This document shows, in pieces, positions 23,321 to 38,296 of a stretch of DNA of 64,000 nucleotides (the first letter of the stretch is position 1; the number at the start of each line of letters is the position of its first letter). Origin of the DNA: Xylocopa sonorina (lineage: Eukaryota > Arthropoda > Insecta > Hymenoptera > Apidae). Position numbers and translations under genes: made by a program. A model generated the notes under the pieces. That model ran no database searches and had not been told where the DNA came from. It worked only from the letters and a program-made list of their open reading frames with translations. The stretch spans positions 3,175,001 through 3,239,000 of the forward strand of contig NC_135198.1 of NCBI RefSeq assembly GCF_050948175.1, given 5' to 3'.

Positions 23321-26300
23321 TTCGCCGTGGCTGGGCGTGTGTGTATGCGTGAACGGAGCCACGCTCATTATTCCTTGGCGAACATGCAGCCTGGAAACGA
23401 CACCTTCCCGCTTCTAGAATATCTCCCCAGGTGCGTACGGGCAGAGAAATCAATCTGCAAATCAATTAGGTTCGATTTATATGGCCACCTCCGCTGTTAA
23501 TTAGTGCGCATAAATTTCAGCTCGTAAAATCGACCACGAGTTCCGCGTTTAGATATTTTTTTCCCCGCCGTTCGATCTGATAGCACTTTAACCCCCTCGA
23601 TTTAGGATTTCCTTACGCATTCGAACATTTCAGTCGATATCTGTCGATGTTTTGTAACGTCAAGGGGTTTTTTCTTCTTTTTTTATAAACGATTGGATTC
23701 TGCCGCTGTCGAGGATTAACTCGACTAATCCGCGAGATAGGAGGTTACAGTTAACAAAACTGCAGCAGGTCAGTCGAGGTATGGCGTGAATGTACGTCCG
23801 TTCCATTCAGAGGGTTAAACTCGTATTCAGGGCATAGTGACAGCTCGCGTAATTACACGAGGTAGTCGACTACAGCCTGTACTCTATGGGGAATTCGAAG
23901 GACACGATCAACTAGCAGTCCATTCCTCGAGTCGTGTCGAACTAAATTTCGTGCTAATTATTCATTCACTGACCACCAGACTACTTACTCCGACAATTTC
24001 GTAAAAACTATCCCCCAGTGTTCATAAAAGTAATTCGGTCTTCCAGAATGAATCATTCGTATTAAAAGTTACTTCTTTAAGCCCAAGTTTCCTCGCAGTT
24101 CGCGTAGCTCTCGTAGCGTACGAGTCTAAGGACCAAAGAAATTCGAAGAAGAATTCGGGAGAAACTTTTTATTTCACGCGGCAATTTCCAGCATCAATCG
24201 ATCGGATTTATCACTCTCGATTCCCGATTAAGCGCGGAGAACGAACGGAACGAGCTTGGTCGAGAGGCGGGAGAGAGAGACCACGCAGGGGTGCGGGCGT
24301 GTAAACGGCGAACAGAAAAGAACGAAACGGTGGGCAACGCATGATTAGCTTTTCGCGCCGCTTCGCACGGCTATTCGCGATCAGTACGTAAACGCAATTA
24401 TCCACCCACCGGTTCTAGGTGGCAACGGGCGTCGAGGCGCGCATAAATAATCCCGGCGGTTGGGAAAAAAAATGGCACCGGCCGACGACGACGCATGTCC
24501 GCGGTGTGTACGAACGCGACCAGCGAACGTTCTGAGAACGGGGCTCGAGCGGCGTGCGAGCCAATCCGGCCACGGGAGAGACTTGCGTGGTTTATGCGCG
24601 CCCCGCGTCACCAGAAGGACACGCGGAAAGGGTACGGTTGTCGTGACTGCGTTATTAACGATATTCCGCGCGGCGCACGATAAAATATCAAGCCGATGCC
24701 CGACAGACCGTGCACCCAGCCTGTTCCAGAGCTGCGTTGATCAAACGCCGTGAAACTGGACCGAATGGAAGGGTTTTTCGGGGCCAGATGTGGAGGACCC
24801 TCGAACGGTAGTCCCAAGGGTGCAATTTTTGGGTGTACGTGGTCCTGAAGTGGACAAGATTTTGGGGATGATGCGATGGAATTGGGTTTTCAGATAATAG
24901 CAGATGGCTGGGTTATTTTAATCCTTTGCACTTGGACGTGTCCTTCTGAGAGGACATCGCGAGTCTAGCGTATGGCTTCAGCGTCTCCTCTGAGAGAATT
25001 GAGCAGTGATTACAAAGGTTAAACTGTTCTATCGCGACTTGCTGAGAGATGCAATGTTTCCTACAAGTTTTCTATTGAAATAGAAATTTTCTATTTGCTA
25101 AGGAAGCACTGAGTGTAAACGATTAAATACGTGGACAGCTTTCTGGGGGTAGATGCGACGAGGATCGGCTTCGGACTCTCTGGAAAGAGTCACGATACCG
25201 ACGAGTAGTAACAGAACATTAACACGTTGACGCTCTCTCTAAATTCGACGATGAACGACAAAAGTAAATTTTTGTTTAATTAATTAACTCTCGGAGGGTT
25301 TAATGAACGAAATCAAGTTGTATTGTCATTAATTATGCGCGATAAAAATTCAAATTGAATATGAAAAAAACCGTAAACGCCCGAGGTATTGGGTCAGAGA
25401 AATTACACCGGCAGTTGGAAATTTGCCCGTCGACGACGCTTCGTATGAAACATTATCCTTATTACAGCCGCGTTGCGGGTTCCAAGAACGACCGATGTCG
25501 CAATAATTGTACGGAATGTCGACTTCCAGCGGGTGCAGGCCATAATAAGCGGCGCTCGTGTATTTAGCCGGCTGTCGTGTAAATTACATTAGACAGTGTG
25601 TGTCGCTAAATTATCGAAAGGCCAGGGGTTGAACGATCGCTGGTTCCCTTTTTCTATGCGCAGCCCCGTAAACGCGGTTCAGCTCGCGATTCATCTCTGA
25701 CCGCCATCGTTTCTTGCCCGGAGTCGTCTCGCTCGCTCGATGACAGACTCCTCGAGAGATTTTCCAGTACAACTGCTTTCTTATATTGAACTTGGCATTA
25801 CAATATTTTTTATACACCTTTCACTTCGATTCCTGTCGTGCGATTGGTTCCATCAAATGACCTGGGATTAAACGAGGCTACCAGGACGATACTAACCCAA
25901 CCTACATTTTTTAATAAATTCACTTTTCAATTTCATTAATTCACACATATCTCTACATTCACGCATCTTAAAAATCGTATTTGACTGCCAAAGTAGATCG
26001 ATACTTCGATTAATAGTAATCTCAAGACAAACTCCACGACGTTAGATCAGCATAGAGCTGTTAATCTCAAATATGCCTACTTCTACCTGTACCAAGGAGC
26101 TCGCCAATATGCAACAGTACCGCTTTCTAACGATCTAAGAGCGCTTTGAAAAAAGGAACAAGTCGTGCTTTTAAAACTGCCCCAATAAGAAGACTATCGT
26201 GCCACAGCGGCAACGAGACTCGGCGTTGCGCAAAGTCTCGCTGGGGATGCACTGCAACGCCCCAGATAAAGCGTTGCGAAAGACCGCCAGTTAGAGGAGC

Positions 26301-28423
26301 GACCGTGGCTGCACCCATGGCGAGGAAGCATAACCATAGACAACGATCGTCTTCGATGCAATTACGATGTACACGGCCGCCGATCGGATTTTTCTGCGGC
26401 CGTCCATCCGTGAGAGCCGACGCGAGACACAACCATTCATCATCGAAATGCACTTGGCGATCGCTCGCCTGGCCACGTTTCCACGTCCACGGTCACGAAA
26501 ATGCTCTAGGACAAGTTACGCGGCGTCTATCTGAAGGTTTCATCTATCAGGTTTCGATCCTCGAGAACGATCAGAAGTCGAGATACCTCCGTTTGCTCTT
26601 TAACGATAGACGAGGACGCGTGAAAAAATGAGGTAGCCTCGGTTCAAGAAGGGACGAGCAAGTAGTTGGACCAGGCTTACAACGTGGACGTGACTCGTCG
26701 CCAGTTTTCAGCTGACGAAGCGCTTTTCTGTCTTGGCTTGTTATCGAGGCCTACTACCAGCTACTCGGGACGCTCGAAAAACCCAACCGGTGTTTAAATG
26801 ACAGGCTCGATAGCGGCCGACGTGTCGTAAACTTACCCCGCAAATAGGATTAGAGACAAAACACGCGCGGAACAATGGGATAACTGCGACTAACGGGTCT
26901 TTGACTCACCCTTGACCAAACGCACTTGTAGGAATCCTCGGTGTACCTACTTCCACGAGGTGTACCCATGCACAGAGTACCCATGATCTCGCAGTATCGT
27001 AAACGATCTATGAATCTCGAGAAGTTTTCCATCTCCTCGAGTTTTTGACGCCAACGAAAAGAGAGACACGTACGAAAAGAGCTTGAAATATTTAAGCGTA
27101 CTTAATCGTCCTGAGTTTACTTGATTTATCCTCTTTCTCAGCGTCGTTAAAAGCAACGCGGACATAATAATTTGATGTTTATGATCGGTCCTAGATGACG
27201 CAACCATCGGAACGTCTATGCGCCTTGCATTTCTACTGGGATAATATATAAGTCGTCGAGTCTCTTGAGCGAGAGAAGATCGCGATTTATCGGGTGTCGG
27301 GGGTTAATTTCGTCAGCTGATGTTCTCGTTCGATATTGTGTGCTCTACCCTAATTATCCAACTTATCTGCCAGTTTCTCCTAGGACAGTGGAACGACGAT
27401 GGACAAATCCAGATGCGTCGCGACGCCCTTCTCGAGGGTGAGTCCTTCAGCTACCCCGACGCGATGGACCAAGTCTTTATAAATATGAATTGCAATAGAT
27501 TGGACAACTTTATAAATAACCCAATCTGTCCGTGTTTTATTCGATTTGACCAGAGCCCCGTTAGCCGTCGGACAAGTCCGACGCCCAGGCTCCACCACGA
27601 GGAGGTGGGGATGGCACTTGCTGGACACCCAGCTTCTGGAGCCCGGTCTCGTTCGATATGCGAGATGAACAAGCGCGCGACGATCGACACACGATCAGCG
27701 AAATTGGAAACTCCGATCGGCCGCACGGAGGATGTTTCCCGGCGGCCGATTTCCAATCCTTTGTGTTCTTGCGTCCCGTTGCGGTCGTGGCTCGCGTGAG
27801 GGAATTCGATCGAGAATCTCGTGTGAAGCGATTTTTCTGGGAAGCTGGATAATGAGGTGAAACGGGACGATCGAAAGAAACGGGGATTTTTATGTTCACC
27901 GTGGAACGTGAAGCTGTCATTGGGAGAGGGTTCGGTTAGCAACACGAACTGTACTTGGAAAGAATATCAAATCCTGGTGGTTACCAGACAAGAATAGATT
28001 ATGTTAGAATATGGATCGTACATCGAATGGATATAGCATATCCTCCATTTTCTTGCCACCCCATAATCACACACCGAACTATAACTCACTGAAACCCTTC
28101 GTACACAAACTGGTTGTCGCGTTGTAACCACCTGTTGGTGAACCCACGAGCATTAAACAGTCGCGTAATGGCGGTCGAAAACGCGTACCTCGCATTAGCC
28201 GTGATTGCTGACCGAAAAACTCACTGGTCCGAAAGCGAACTCACCCTCCCGCCGGCGTCGCGGTAATCGCAGGCTCTCGGGTTCAGGCTAAATCGTCGAG
28301 CGTCGGATCGAATTTTACGGCTCGATCGATCCGGAAGCGGTCGGACACGCTCTCCAGTCCGGTGACATTATCTGCCGCTTCGCACGTTCTCGCGTGTGCA
28401 CGAAATCTCCTTTAAGCCTCTGG

Positions 28424-28540
28424 ATTCCCTCTTTCTCTTCCCTGTCTCTGTCTCTTTACCTCCTTCTCTCACTTTTTCTACAAGGACCACGAAAGTTTCT
28501 CGAGATAGAGATAGAGAGAGAGAGAGAGAGAGAAAGAGAG
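28424..28540 (+). repeat. Pyrimidine-rich block followed by (GA)n purine block
   Basis: A TCTC-rich segment (about 28430-28480) is followed by a purine-rich segment with a pure (AG)10 core at 28513-28532. The two halves are largely complementary, so the region could fold back on itself. All frames through it are low-complexity. Confidence 0.7.
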
Positions 28541-31500
28541 TTTCTGCGGACATTCGGCCATGGTCAGGAAATCTGACACGGTGGCAGTGATCGAACGCGG
28601 GGAATTCCCGAAAACTACCGCGTCAATCAGACGAGCTCCTCCGCTCCGCTCGTCGCGGCCACCTTCGCGTCCATCCGACGTGGGAGCTTCAAGTGGGCCG
28701 CTGGAAGAAATGACGCGGACGCTCGACTGTCTCGTTTCTTAACGCGTTGTCGAGTTTCGGGGGTCAGCCGTTGCGTGACCCTTGCTGCGAAGTGGTTCAG
28801 TGGGTGAGAGTGTGACTCGTCTCTTTTTTAATGTCCAATCGAGCACGCCATCTTGAGGAATCCTCGATCTCGATGGCCTCCTACGAACCAGCGAAAACTT
28901 GGCGGATTCGTTTCGACGGTGGACAGGAAATGGAGACTGATCTACATTCGAGAATCGGATGGTCGATCACTCCGATCGCATTTCTCGAGCGACATCGAGA
29001 TTCAAGAAGCACACGAACGGTTGAATATCTGTTTAGTCATGAGTTATGTACCAGCTGTGCAACCTTATTGTTGGATATGCCTATAATTAATTATCCGGTG
29101 GTGTAGGAACGATAAACGTCTTAATCAATAAAAATATCATAGCGCGAGGGAACGTGGTGGTGATTTAACTCGCGGCACTGGAACGGTCACGATAGTTCCC
29201 TAAGAATATTTACCACGTGTTAAACGGAACACCGTGTCCATTAAATAACGAGATTTAGACATTCTCATAATACGGATACCTTTCCAGAGCTTCGAGGCGT
29301 TAAATGAGAAACCGACGTGGAAGGTAACGGAACGGGGCAAGTTTACATAAAACGCGGGATTTTACGAGGCTCCATAAGAGAGAAAGTTGAATTACTGTGT
29401 AAAGTCATTCGGAGATCACCGGCCGGGCCTCGCGCGGAATCGCCATAAAATGCAACGCTCGCAGATTTCCTCGAGCAATTCATCTTGAACGGGACGACGT
29501 CGCGTCCCTTTCATTAGCGGGGCTGGGAAAACTGATCTCTGCCCGTTTCTTTATTTCCACAACCGGTGATTTCCGACGAAAAACACCGGCGATTGTTTGA
29601 ACGTTTACAAACACAGCGCCAGAGCTTAAGGGAAAAATGATTTCGCAGGTTTCTCTTTAACTAGAGTCGCGAAGGATCGTTCGCTCGTACAGCGAGATGA
29701 AAATTAAGTTTTTCTGGCGGACTAACTACGGGGTTCCTAGGTTTCCGACGAAATTGCAGGCGTTGCGGAGATTGCAGTCAATAAAATAATAAACGTAATA
29801 GGAGTAATTTGCAACTGCTTACGGATTTAATGTCAATCATTTCGCGGTAATAAGAGATAGAAGTTAATTTAACGATGAAAATTTCCACGTGTTTATAGAT
29901 TTTCTCTGCTCGTTAACTTTGATATTCCTGAATTCGTAGATCGCTTGATTCTATTTAAAAATCGTACGCGATCAATCACTGATCTCATCATTATCGATCG
30001 TTCCACGGTAGATAAATTAATCGTCCGTTTTCCCTCGCGATCAATTAACCTGGAAGTCGAAACGGTCGCCTACCGTGCTCCGTTTCCGCGGATATTCCAA
30101 CTATTCGTAAAACGAACCAATTTACAATGGTCGTTCATTAAAGCGATGATTCATTAAGGCAGTCATTAAGCGAGCCTGCATACGCATTAGCTCGCTTGTA
30201 ACATGGTTTTCCGGTTGTTTGAACAGTTTCTGTTCTTGTTTGCTACCTTTATGTAACGTTCTATACATTTAACGAAAGAAAAAAGGAGAACTCTAATTAA
30301 TTACACGTTACAAGCCATAAAGTTCCACTTATTGCTGCTATTCTATGTTCTTAATTATCCATTACGATATTTCTATTAAATCGATCATGATTATTAAGTA
30401 GCATTGATTAACAAAACTTTTGCATACTATGTTAAACGCTATTAGTCACAGGAGACGAGTACGCTTCAAACAAACGCTGTCACATTTACGATAATCGATT
30501 CGACGCACGAAAAGTCGAAAGAAAATTTGTGCGATTAACAGAGGCAGAAAAAATAACAGCCGCGCAGAATATGAATGGTAAGCAGTTCCATTAAAACTGC
30601 GTATCCACACGGTCGTACTCCGTGCGACTCTAAATCAAGTCAAGAAGTCAATAAACCTCTCCCTACCGAAACGCACCCCTCGAAAACAATACCCGTAACC
30701 CGGGCACCCACGTCGCAAATCAAGTCCGCGCGCTGAACGACACCATAAATCACGCTCGCGGCGCGTTTAATAAACACATTATTAAACGAGCTGCTAGTCT
30801 GAGTTATCGCGTAATTAACAGTCCATTACGCGGCCGATTTCCGCGCGTGAAATCGTTCCAGACGGAAAACAGAGTCGCCAGAGTTCAATAGCGACGCCCG
30901 ATCGAGAGCGATCGAACAGAAGATCCGTCTGTGTCCCCAGAGCGAGTCGTTCGTTATTTCTCAATGATCATTAGCGACGGAATCGTGCACGTGACACGCG
31001 GTGGCTCTGAAAATTGACGCCGTCTTTCATATCAGAATTGCAACACCCGATCGAGAGGGCGTTCAGTCGAGAGCTCTGGATACACGACACGCGCTACTGT
31101 GCCAGTGGCACTCGCGACTGCTCTAAGGGAGGTAACGGTGTCCCAGCAGGGGGAAAAATCGCGGCGACGGGCAACAAAGAGCCATTTAGAAGCGAGGGCG
31201 ACAACGTCGACGACGATAAAATACGAGGCGGCCTGGCGTTTTCGACAGACCGCGATAAAGCCGCTTGTAAGACAGATAAGAGCACCGTGGAGAGAGTATC
31301 GCGAGCTCTAGCGCTCTAATTAGCGACACGTGTCGCGACGTCGACGCATTCGAAGGTAATAATTATCGTCCCCGGTTGGGGACGGTGGAACGCACGGAAT
31401 TCCACGGGGGGGTTAGGGAAAAATTGGCAATTTTCAAACGAGATCGGCATAAAGGCAAACACGTTCGTTTTCCTCTCGGCCTTTTTTTCAATCCAACCCT

Positions 31501-34330
31501 TTCACGCACGATGCATGGTAGGGGAGAGGACTCCACCGAGTCGTATTGAGCTGTTAAGTTGGTATCGCGCCTTGCTCGAGCTCTAGCGTATACAAACGTA
31601 GACGTTATCGTTCGAGAAGAGCGTGCAATCGTTTTTGGCAAAATTAATTTCACTATAAACGGAAACAGTCGGATGAGATGATGAAACGTGGAATAGTTCA
31701 CGTTGGAAGGATACTAAAATGCCAAAACGTAACCGATAATCGCGATGGCGTTACGGTATTCAATTATGTAATTAAATCCCAAACGATTCGAAGCAATTTT
31801 CACGGCAGTTACAACACCAAACCGCTGGTACCATGCCGAGCCTCGTAGCGCGTAATTTCAATCAATATTCATCATCGGCTGTCCATAAATATCGGATTGC
31901 ATAAACACATTTGAACTTATTAACATCGGTTCGTTACGTTATAAATAAACATGAACCACGATATCGCCGTCTCTGTCGCAAACGGACCGTTAATGTGTAA
32001 ACGCTTATCGGTGGTTCTAACTTCAGAGAATTAAAAGGAGTATCGAGCAGGAGCGAATAAAGAGAAGAAAAAAAAAGAGGGAAACGTTAGCACGAAGCGT
32101 TGCGCGGTTGCTTCAATACACGATTCGCATCGTCTGGGATCGTCCGCCTCGTCTGCATCTTGCTCGGAGGAGGAGAAAAGGGAGGAGGGAGAAAAAAAAA
32201 GAAGGGAAAAGGAAAAACCTACGCCACGGGTTTACCACGATCGTACGGTTACAGTTATACTGGTTCACGCGCGCCTTTATTGGCGTATTTAAACGGCGCG
32301 TCGATATTTCACCACTCCCCGAGCGTTTCCTCGTGTACCATAACTTTTTCCCGCCATTATCCTATCCAACACACCAGCCGTCCCGGCTAAGGAGAACGCA
32401 AGAAGCCGAACGTTGAATAAACAAGACGCCTGGCCATGCTCCGCGCTAGGCGAAAACCAGCGGGAGTAGAAAAAGGTCGGAAAAAAGAAACGAGAGTATG
32501 GGAAGGAATAAGGTGATGGAATGCGTGCACGAGGCTTTATGGTGGCCGTTTTGAGAGCGCGGCAGGTTGCGCGGGAGATTAAACAGACCTCCGTTACGCG
32601 AAGCGATAAAATCGCGCGTTACAGCTTTTTACGGACAAATTTGGAGACGATTTGAATAAATCGTTAGCCGCGGCATTGCGTGCGTGTACGTGTTTTGGAA
32701 ATTGCAAAACGAAACAACAACTGAGTCAAAACGCCACGCGTTTCTCTGATTCTCTATAAAACTGTAAGGAATCAGATTACGTGCAATTATCGAGGGTTTG
32801 TTGCATCCGCCGCGCCAGTTGCGTGCAATTATCAAGGGTTTACCGTAGAACGACTTTCATTAGAAACTCGTCGGGCTACATTGAAAGCGTACAAAGTACA
32901 ACTTCGGCTTTAATTACGGCTGATGTTTCAATTAAATAGCGCTCGATTCGTAACATCGCGCCTCCTTAAATTAGGCAATGGAGAACAATGAGAGTAAAAT
33001 GGTACGCTCCGTGTTACACCCAACAAAGGAGGCTAATTCTCATCGTTCACTGTGTATCCGCACCTCGTTCCGTTCGTTAATGGAGCGCAGTAAAATTGCT
33101 GAAATTATTAACACTGTCGCCAGGAGGCGAGGCTAACACCCTATTTTTCGTCGAAGGCGAGCACAGGCTGGCCGCGTTAAAACGCGAAAGCCTCAATTAA
33201 AGACGGTAAACGAGCAGGCAGGCTCGCTCGCTCGCTTGCACGTGAACAGAAACACAAAGCGTGCAAAGAGAAAAAAGGAAACTGCCGGGCGAGAAGTAGG
33301 ACAGACTGGGGGAGCATCCTCCAGGCTTCTCGCATTGTTCCTGAAAACGAATTTACGATAGCGCGCGCGATATCGCCGCTTTCGAATAACCGGTGCCCAA
33401 CCGTGCTGGTGGAATCAAATTATCGACACGATTTCTAAACACTTTTCTCTGGAAGCGAGCACGGACGCGAGGAGAACGCGAGCACACGCGCGGCTACGAT
33501 CATCGCGCGCCCGTACACGCGAGCGATATTCTGATTAGCCATTTTTTTCGGCGATCCCTTTACGATTAATCCCACCTTTCGACCGAGTTCCTTTACTTTC
33601 GTACAATTAATAATTCCACTCGCGGCTTACAACGACGCTCCCCGATATTTCCTATCAGGTGATTGGTTACCTTTTTGTTAATTGTCAACGTGCACATTCG
33701 TTCAAAGTGAATGTTAAACTAAATCTGATTAATAACTAAATAAAACCAGAAATGACGAGTGGGATTAGAAAGGAGGCAACGGCCGCATCGCAGCCCCCTG
33801 CGAACGCTCACCGCCGAATTTTTCACCGCGGCCCGACTCGCAACGCACGGCCTCGCGTATAAAATCCACGAAAGTTCAATAAATTCCTCGCGACGCGTAA
33901 AATTTATCTCGAGAAAGCAACGGAATCAGCACACGCGGATTTATTAAACCTCGAGGAGGAACGGCGACGCACACGACGAGACGGTAGGGAGGTCAGAGAG
34001 ACAGGGGCGGGGAACAGTGGAGGAGAAGGTCGAGCAAAAGTCTCGATCCTCGTTGCGCGCCGCGTTTTTCATACATTTTTCCCGCGTACTCCCTTTTAGA
34101 AGCGAGACACACTGACAGCGCGCCTCGGCTGTTGCGTTCGCTTATTTACATCTCGGTATAAATTACAAGCCAGCGCAACACAGTCGCCGTGGAAAAAAAT
34201 TATAAGGGTTATCGACGCCGAGCTGTCGATGTCTGCGAGAAAATCCGACTTAAACCGTCTGTCCCCTTGCCTTTTCTCTCTATCGCGCGTCCCTCGTTCG
34301 ATTTAAAAGAACCGCGAAAAGACGAAGATC

Positions 34331-34354
34331 GAGGAGAGAGAGAGAGAGAGAGAG
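34331..34354 (+). repeat. (GA)n microsatellite
   Basis: Twenty-four purines with about ten GA units. A simple sequence repeat inside otherwise unremarkable DNA. Confidence 0.8.
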
Positions 34355-37006
34355 TTGCGTTAGGCTGCGGTAGTGCGAATCGTCGACAGCGGGTCGTAGC
34401 GGCAGGAATGCGGAGATCGATGGGACGTAAATACGTTTATGTACTTTCGACGCCGGACGAAGGAAAAGTTGGTAGCGTCCAGAAGAGTCGAAGGGTCCTC
34501 CTCGTTGGGCAATCGCTCGCGAGTCTTCCTCTGTCCAACGTTTCGCCGTCATCATCCCCTGGGAACGCGGCCAGCGGGGAATCCACGTGGCCTCCGCGTA
34601 AACGGAGACCGCGACCGCGGTGATTTACGATGCATTATGCGCGGCCGATAGGGGATCGCGTAACGACGGCCGCGGCGAAATTAATCGCGAGCGGTAATTA
34701 TTTCCATTCGGCTCGGTTTCTAGGAACGACTGACGGGTGAACGTCCTGCTCGCTCGTGATTAGAGATGGGATCAAGTTCGACGCGAGTCAATCTCGATTG
34801 AACACAATTTCACTCCGCGGAATCTGATCGTTTTGATCGTCTGTTCTAGCGTAACTAGGTATAACCAAAACTAACTTAGCCCTGCCAAATCGAACGCAAT
34901 CGAACCGATTCCGGCGTGTAAAGTTGGGCCAGAGTATCTACTCTTTACGCCACAAGTTGGTGGGATACTTTTCTCGAATCTCGCATGCCAGAACGTTCGC
35001 GAAAGATTCGATCCTGTTGGATCCCAACTTTGAGACTGGGTACCACTTAGCTTCGAAGCTGCTCGCGGTACACTTGATCCCATCGCTACCCGTGATCCTC
35101 GAATCGAGCTTCGTCGTCCGTGCGTACGTGCATCGCTAATGATTTAAACGATCGGACACTGGGAAATGCGAGGGACAGTGAAATTTCGATGCGTTCTCGA
35201 ATGCGTGTCGCGCGGTCCGTCGGCGAGGTTCGTTAGCTCTTCCGCGCGGGCTGTCGCAAATGAGTTACGAGCAGCGTTTCGCGAGCCACTTAGCTCGAAC
35301 CTGAGCAAACATTGCTGAACAGGTTTGCGCCAACCCTTTGACGACGCGCCCGAAAAACACTCGACGATACTCGATACTTGAGGACACGCCACCCACTGAA
35401 AAGGAACGAGACATAGTGCACTTCGTTTACCGCGAGACTTCATTTTCACTTCAGTTCTCAATCTTGCACCGTAATTCATCCGCTGTTCGATTTATAAAAG
35501 ACGAGACGATCGTTCCATACTTTCTAAACACCGCGTGCTTTGTACGCGCGTATCCATCTTCCGTTTGCAATCCGATTCTAATTTACCGTCCAATCGAATT
35601 AACAGTTCGATGGAAAAATAGGCGACGTTGAATTAGCATAGTTTCTCCGATTCTGGTTGAAAGTTATCGCTTAATTATAAAATTCCGTTCGTACGTATAT
35701 ACTCGCTGGGATGACGGTGGAAACCCGCGGAAAGGCAGAGAGTCCCGCGGCTCCCTCGATTGAGACGTCCCCACGGCGAGTTAACACAATCCGCACGGGC
35801 TCGTACGCCGGAGCAATCGTACCTGGTGATATTCAAATTAGCCCGATACCAGCGAGCGCGGCGTGTGCGTGATTAAAAATAAACGCGTGAGCCGGCGTAA
35901 TTTCACGGTTGCGCGGTTTAGTTAAGTCGCGTTTGCTCGCGTGAGCTATTGCCTTTGTAATTGTGTACGAGCTCGACGGTGTTCGGCCGCGTAGACGGGG
36001 CGGAAAAGCTTGTGCAAGCGGCGAACGAGTTTCGCGATCCCCGACGGGGGAGGGCAAAAGAACGAGCGCGAGTCGGAGGAACGCGAAAAAAAAAGAAAGC
36101 GAGAATTGAGTATTCGCTCGCTCGCACCGCTATTTGCATCTTTCGGCGTCGCGAATACTTACGTTCGATCGTCCGAGCCTGGCACTCTCGTGTATTCCCC
36201 GTTCTCCTCGATGAAAATTGCGCTTCTCGTAAAAATCGAACGTCGCGCCGCGAGCGACAATCGAAATGAATTGAAATTTTAAACGTTTCGAAATACCGTA
36301 TCTACGACTGGACGTGTAATTAGAAGAAATATGTGGAATAATCAGTCATAGCTGCGCGTATTTATAACGCGATATACGATCGAATGTTAAGTAGCAATAA
36401 GTAATATGTTAATGGAGCTACTGAAAAAGTTCAAAACCGTTGCGAATGCGCTAGGATAATAAGACGAGAAGCCGGCTAACAAAGCCGGTGAAAAAGGTTC
36501 ATCACACGGCGAGGTAACGTCGATGAACTTGACTGAACGTTTCACTTTCCTCCTGTTTCGTGGAATTATCGAGAAGAACGGTGCATGAATAATTCATGCG
36601 TGCATAGTTCCAAAGAATGATTTGTTTAATGGCTCCCCTTTTTTTTCTCGTACAACCGGCTGTCGTGTCTCGCGTCTACAGTTATTGTGCCCGGCGACAC
36701 GCACCAGTCTCGAGCCACCCCTTTAAACGGGATCGCGACCGTTTTCCAGGACGCAGCGGGTTTCGTCGCGATCCGACTGGACTCGTCCGAGTAAACGCGC
36801 GTAACGTCTTGCCGATGGAAAAGAATTATATATATCCGACACGTGCAACAGCACCGTTGTATCTACGTTTTCATCTTCGCGGTTGGCAAGCGTCCGCCAT
36901 TCTTCCTTAAAAAAAATTTCTAGTCTCGTTACGACTTTCTACTCGCCGTTTCCGCGAGTCATTTTCCGATTACCGCTTCCGAACTGCGATTGCACCACTT
37001 CTTTTC

Positions 37007-37019
37007 TTTTTTTTTTTTT
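37007..37019 (+). repeat. Poly-T tract, 13 nt
   Basis: Thirteen T after CTTTTC. It is pyrimidine-tract-like, but no AG-bounded exon is recognisable after it. Confidence 0.7.
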
Positions 37020-38296
37020 CGATCGCCCAGTTATTTGGTCCAGCGCGCGATCGTTCGATCGCGGAGGCTTAATTGAAATGATCGATCGAAACTTCCGGTG
37101 CCTCGGGCACCCTCGATTGGAATTAAAATACCAACACTTTGCGTGTCTCGCGTTTGAGTAATACCGATAAATTTCGAGTAGACATTTGCACCGAATATAT
37201 GCGGTATTCGAAGCGAAATAATTAAACGAGAAAGTCGAAATTTCATGGCCCGCTATTACATATAGCTACTACCACCAAAGGCTTTCGAATTTATACTGTA
37301 GCCTTATATATACAGGAATTATTCCAACTTTACTGCGATGCGTCATTCGACGGGACCCTCGATTTAATTCGCGAAGACTATGATACCAATACCGATGGTA
37401 CTTAAACATTCGTTAACTTTCTGAACGTTTACGGTAAAAAAGAAAAAGATCTTTTTAAAAAGTAGAACAGATCCTGATAAAAGGAGTAGCGAGTAGCGAC
37501 AGCGATGGCGTATTGTCAGCCATAAGTGAGATATATCTGAATTTACAAGATCTCGCGAAACGACGTTACGATCTCATCGAGAACACCGCGCAAAATGTTA
37601 TCGTGGGCCACGAATGCACGCGGGTATCTTAAGTAAAATCTATCATAAATCAGCCGCGAATCTAAGTGGCCATTTGGGTCCTGTATCGTTGACTATAAAA
37701 CCGTCGTAAAACGTTCGTTCTTTTCTTTTCAGATTTCCCCACCATCGTCGCGGAGAAAAGATTTACACCGGCTAAAGAATCGCAGCTTTTTCAACGAGAC
37801 ACCTCCGAGACGGTGAATTCCCGACGAGCCAGGCCTGCAAACTTCTGTCTACGTCTGCCTCTCGCCAACATTTTTCACCAACGAATTCGCCGATCGTTTA
37901 CAAATGGCGAATTTTATGACCGCTTAATTGCGTGCTGTTCTCCTGGAGATCGAGAACGATGTGTTTCACCTCTTGTGGGACACGTGCTACGTACGCAGGA
38001 TTGTACGTAGCGAATATTTGGATACGTTTGGAACGGGAGAGTTAAAATCTGTTTAAGAGAACAATTTGTACGGTTTCGTGTTATCCAATATCTCCTAACA
38101 AATTGATATTTTATTCTAAAAACATATCTGAGGAACGTTCACAAATCTATTAATTATTAAAATTGAAAAAATGTTTTCAAATAAAGTTCGTGCTACGGAA
38201 AAATATTCTGACATATCAAGGAGGCGATAATTACAGCTTCACTGTCCTCGCAGTGTGTAGTAGGATAGAATTGCGTGGCACGACTGTCTAGATAGA

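Larger units (their letters stand above)
23321..38296. other. No gene recognised
   Basis: CpG-rich DNA with short frames. The longest, at 26146-26631 (161 codons) and 27320-27799 (159 codons) on the plus strand and 27451-27945 on the minus strand, have opposite-strand open frames over the same bases and no recognisable domain. GA-rich tracts at 28.5 and 34.3 kb are listed separately. No tRNA or known microRNA sequence was recognised by eye. Confidence 0.55.

Noticed and set aside
26127..26631. 161-codon plus-strand frame and overlapping 108-codon minus-strand frame
   Set aside because: Neither resembles a known protein. Coding on both strands over the same bases is implausible without support.
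27320..27945. 159-codon plus frame beginning with a hydrophobic stretch after a TATATAAG sequence
   Set aside because: The start looks signal-peptide-like and a TATA-like box lies about 75 bp upstream. The rest is unrecognisable, and the minus strand is open over the same stretch (27451-27945).
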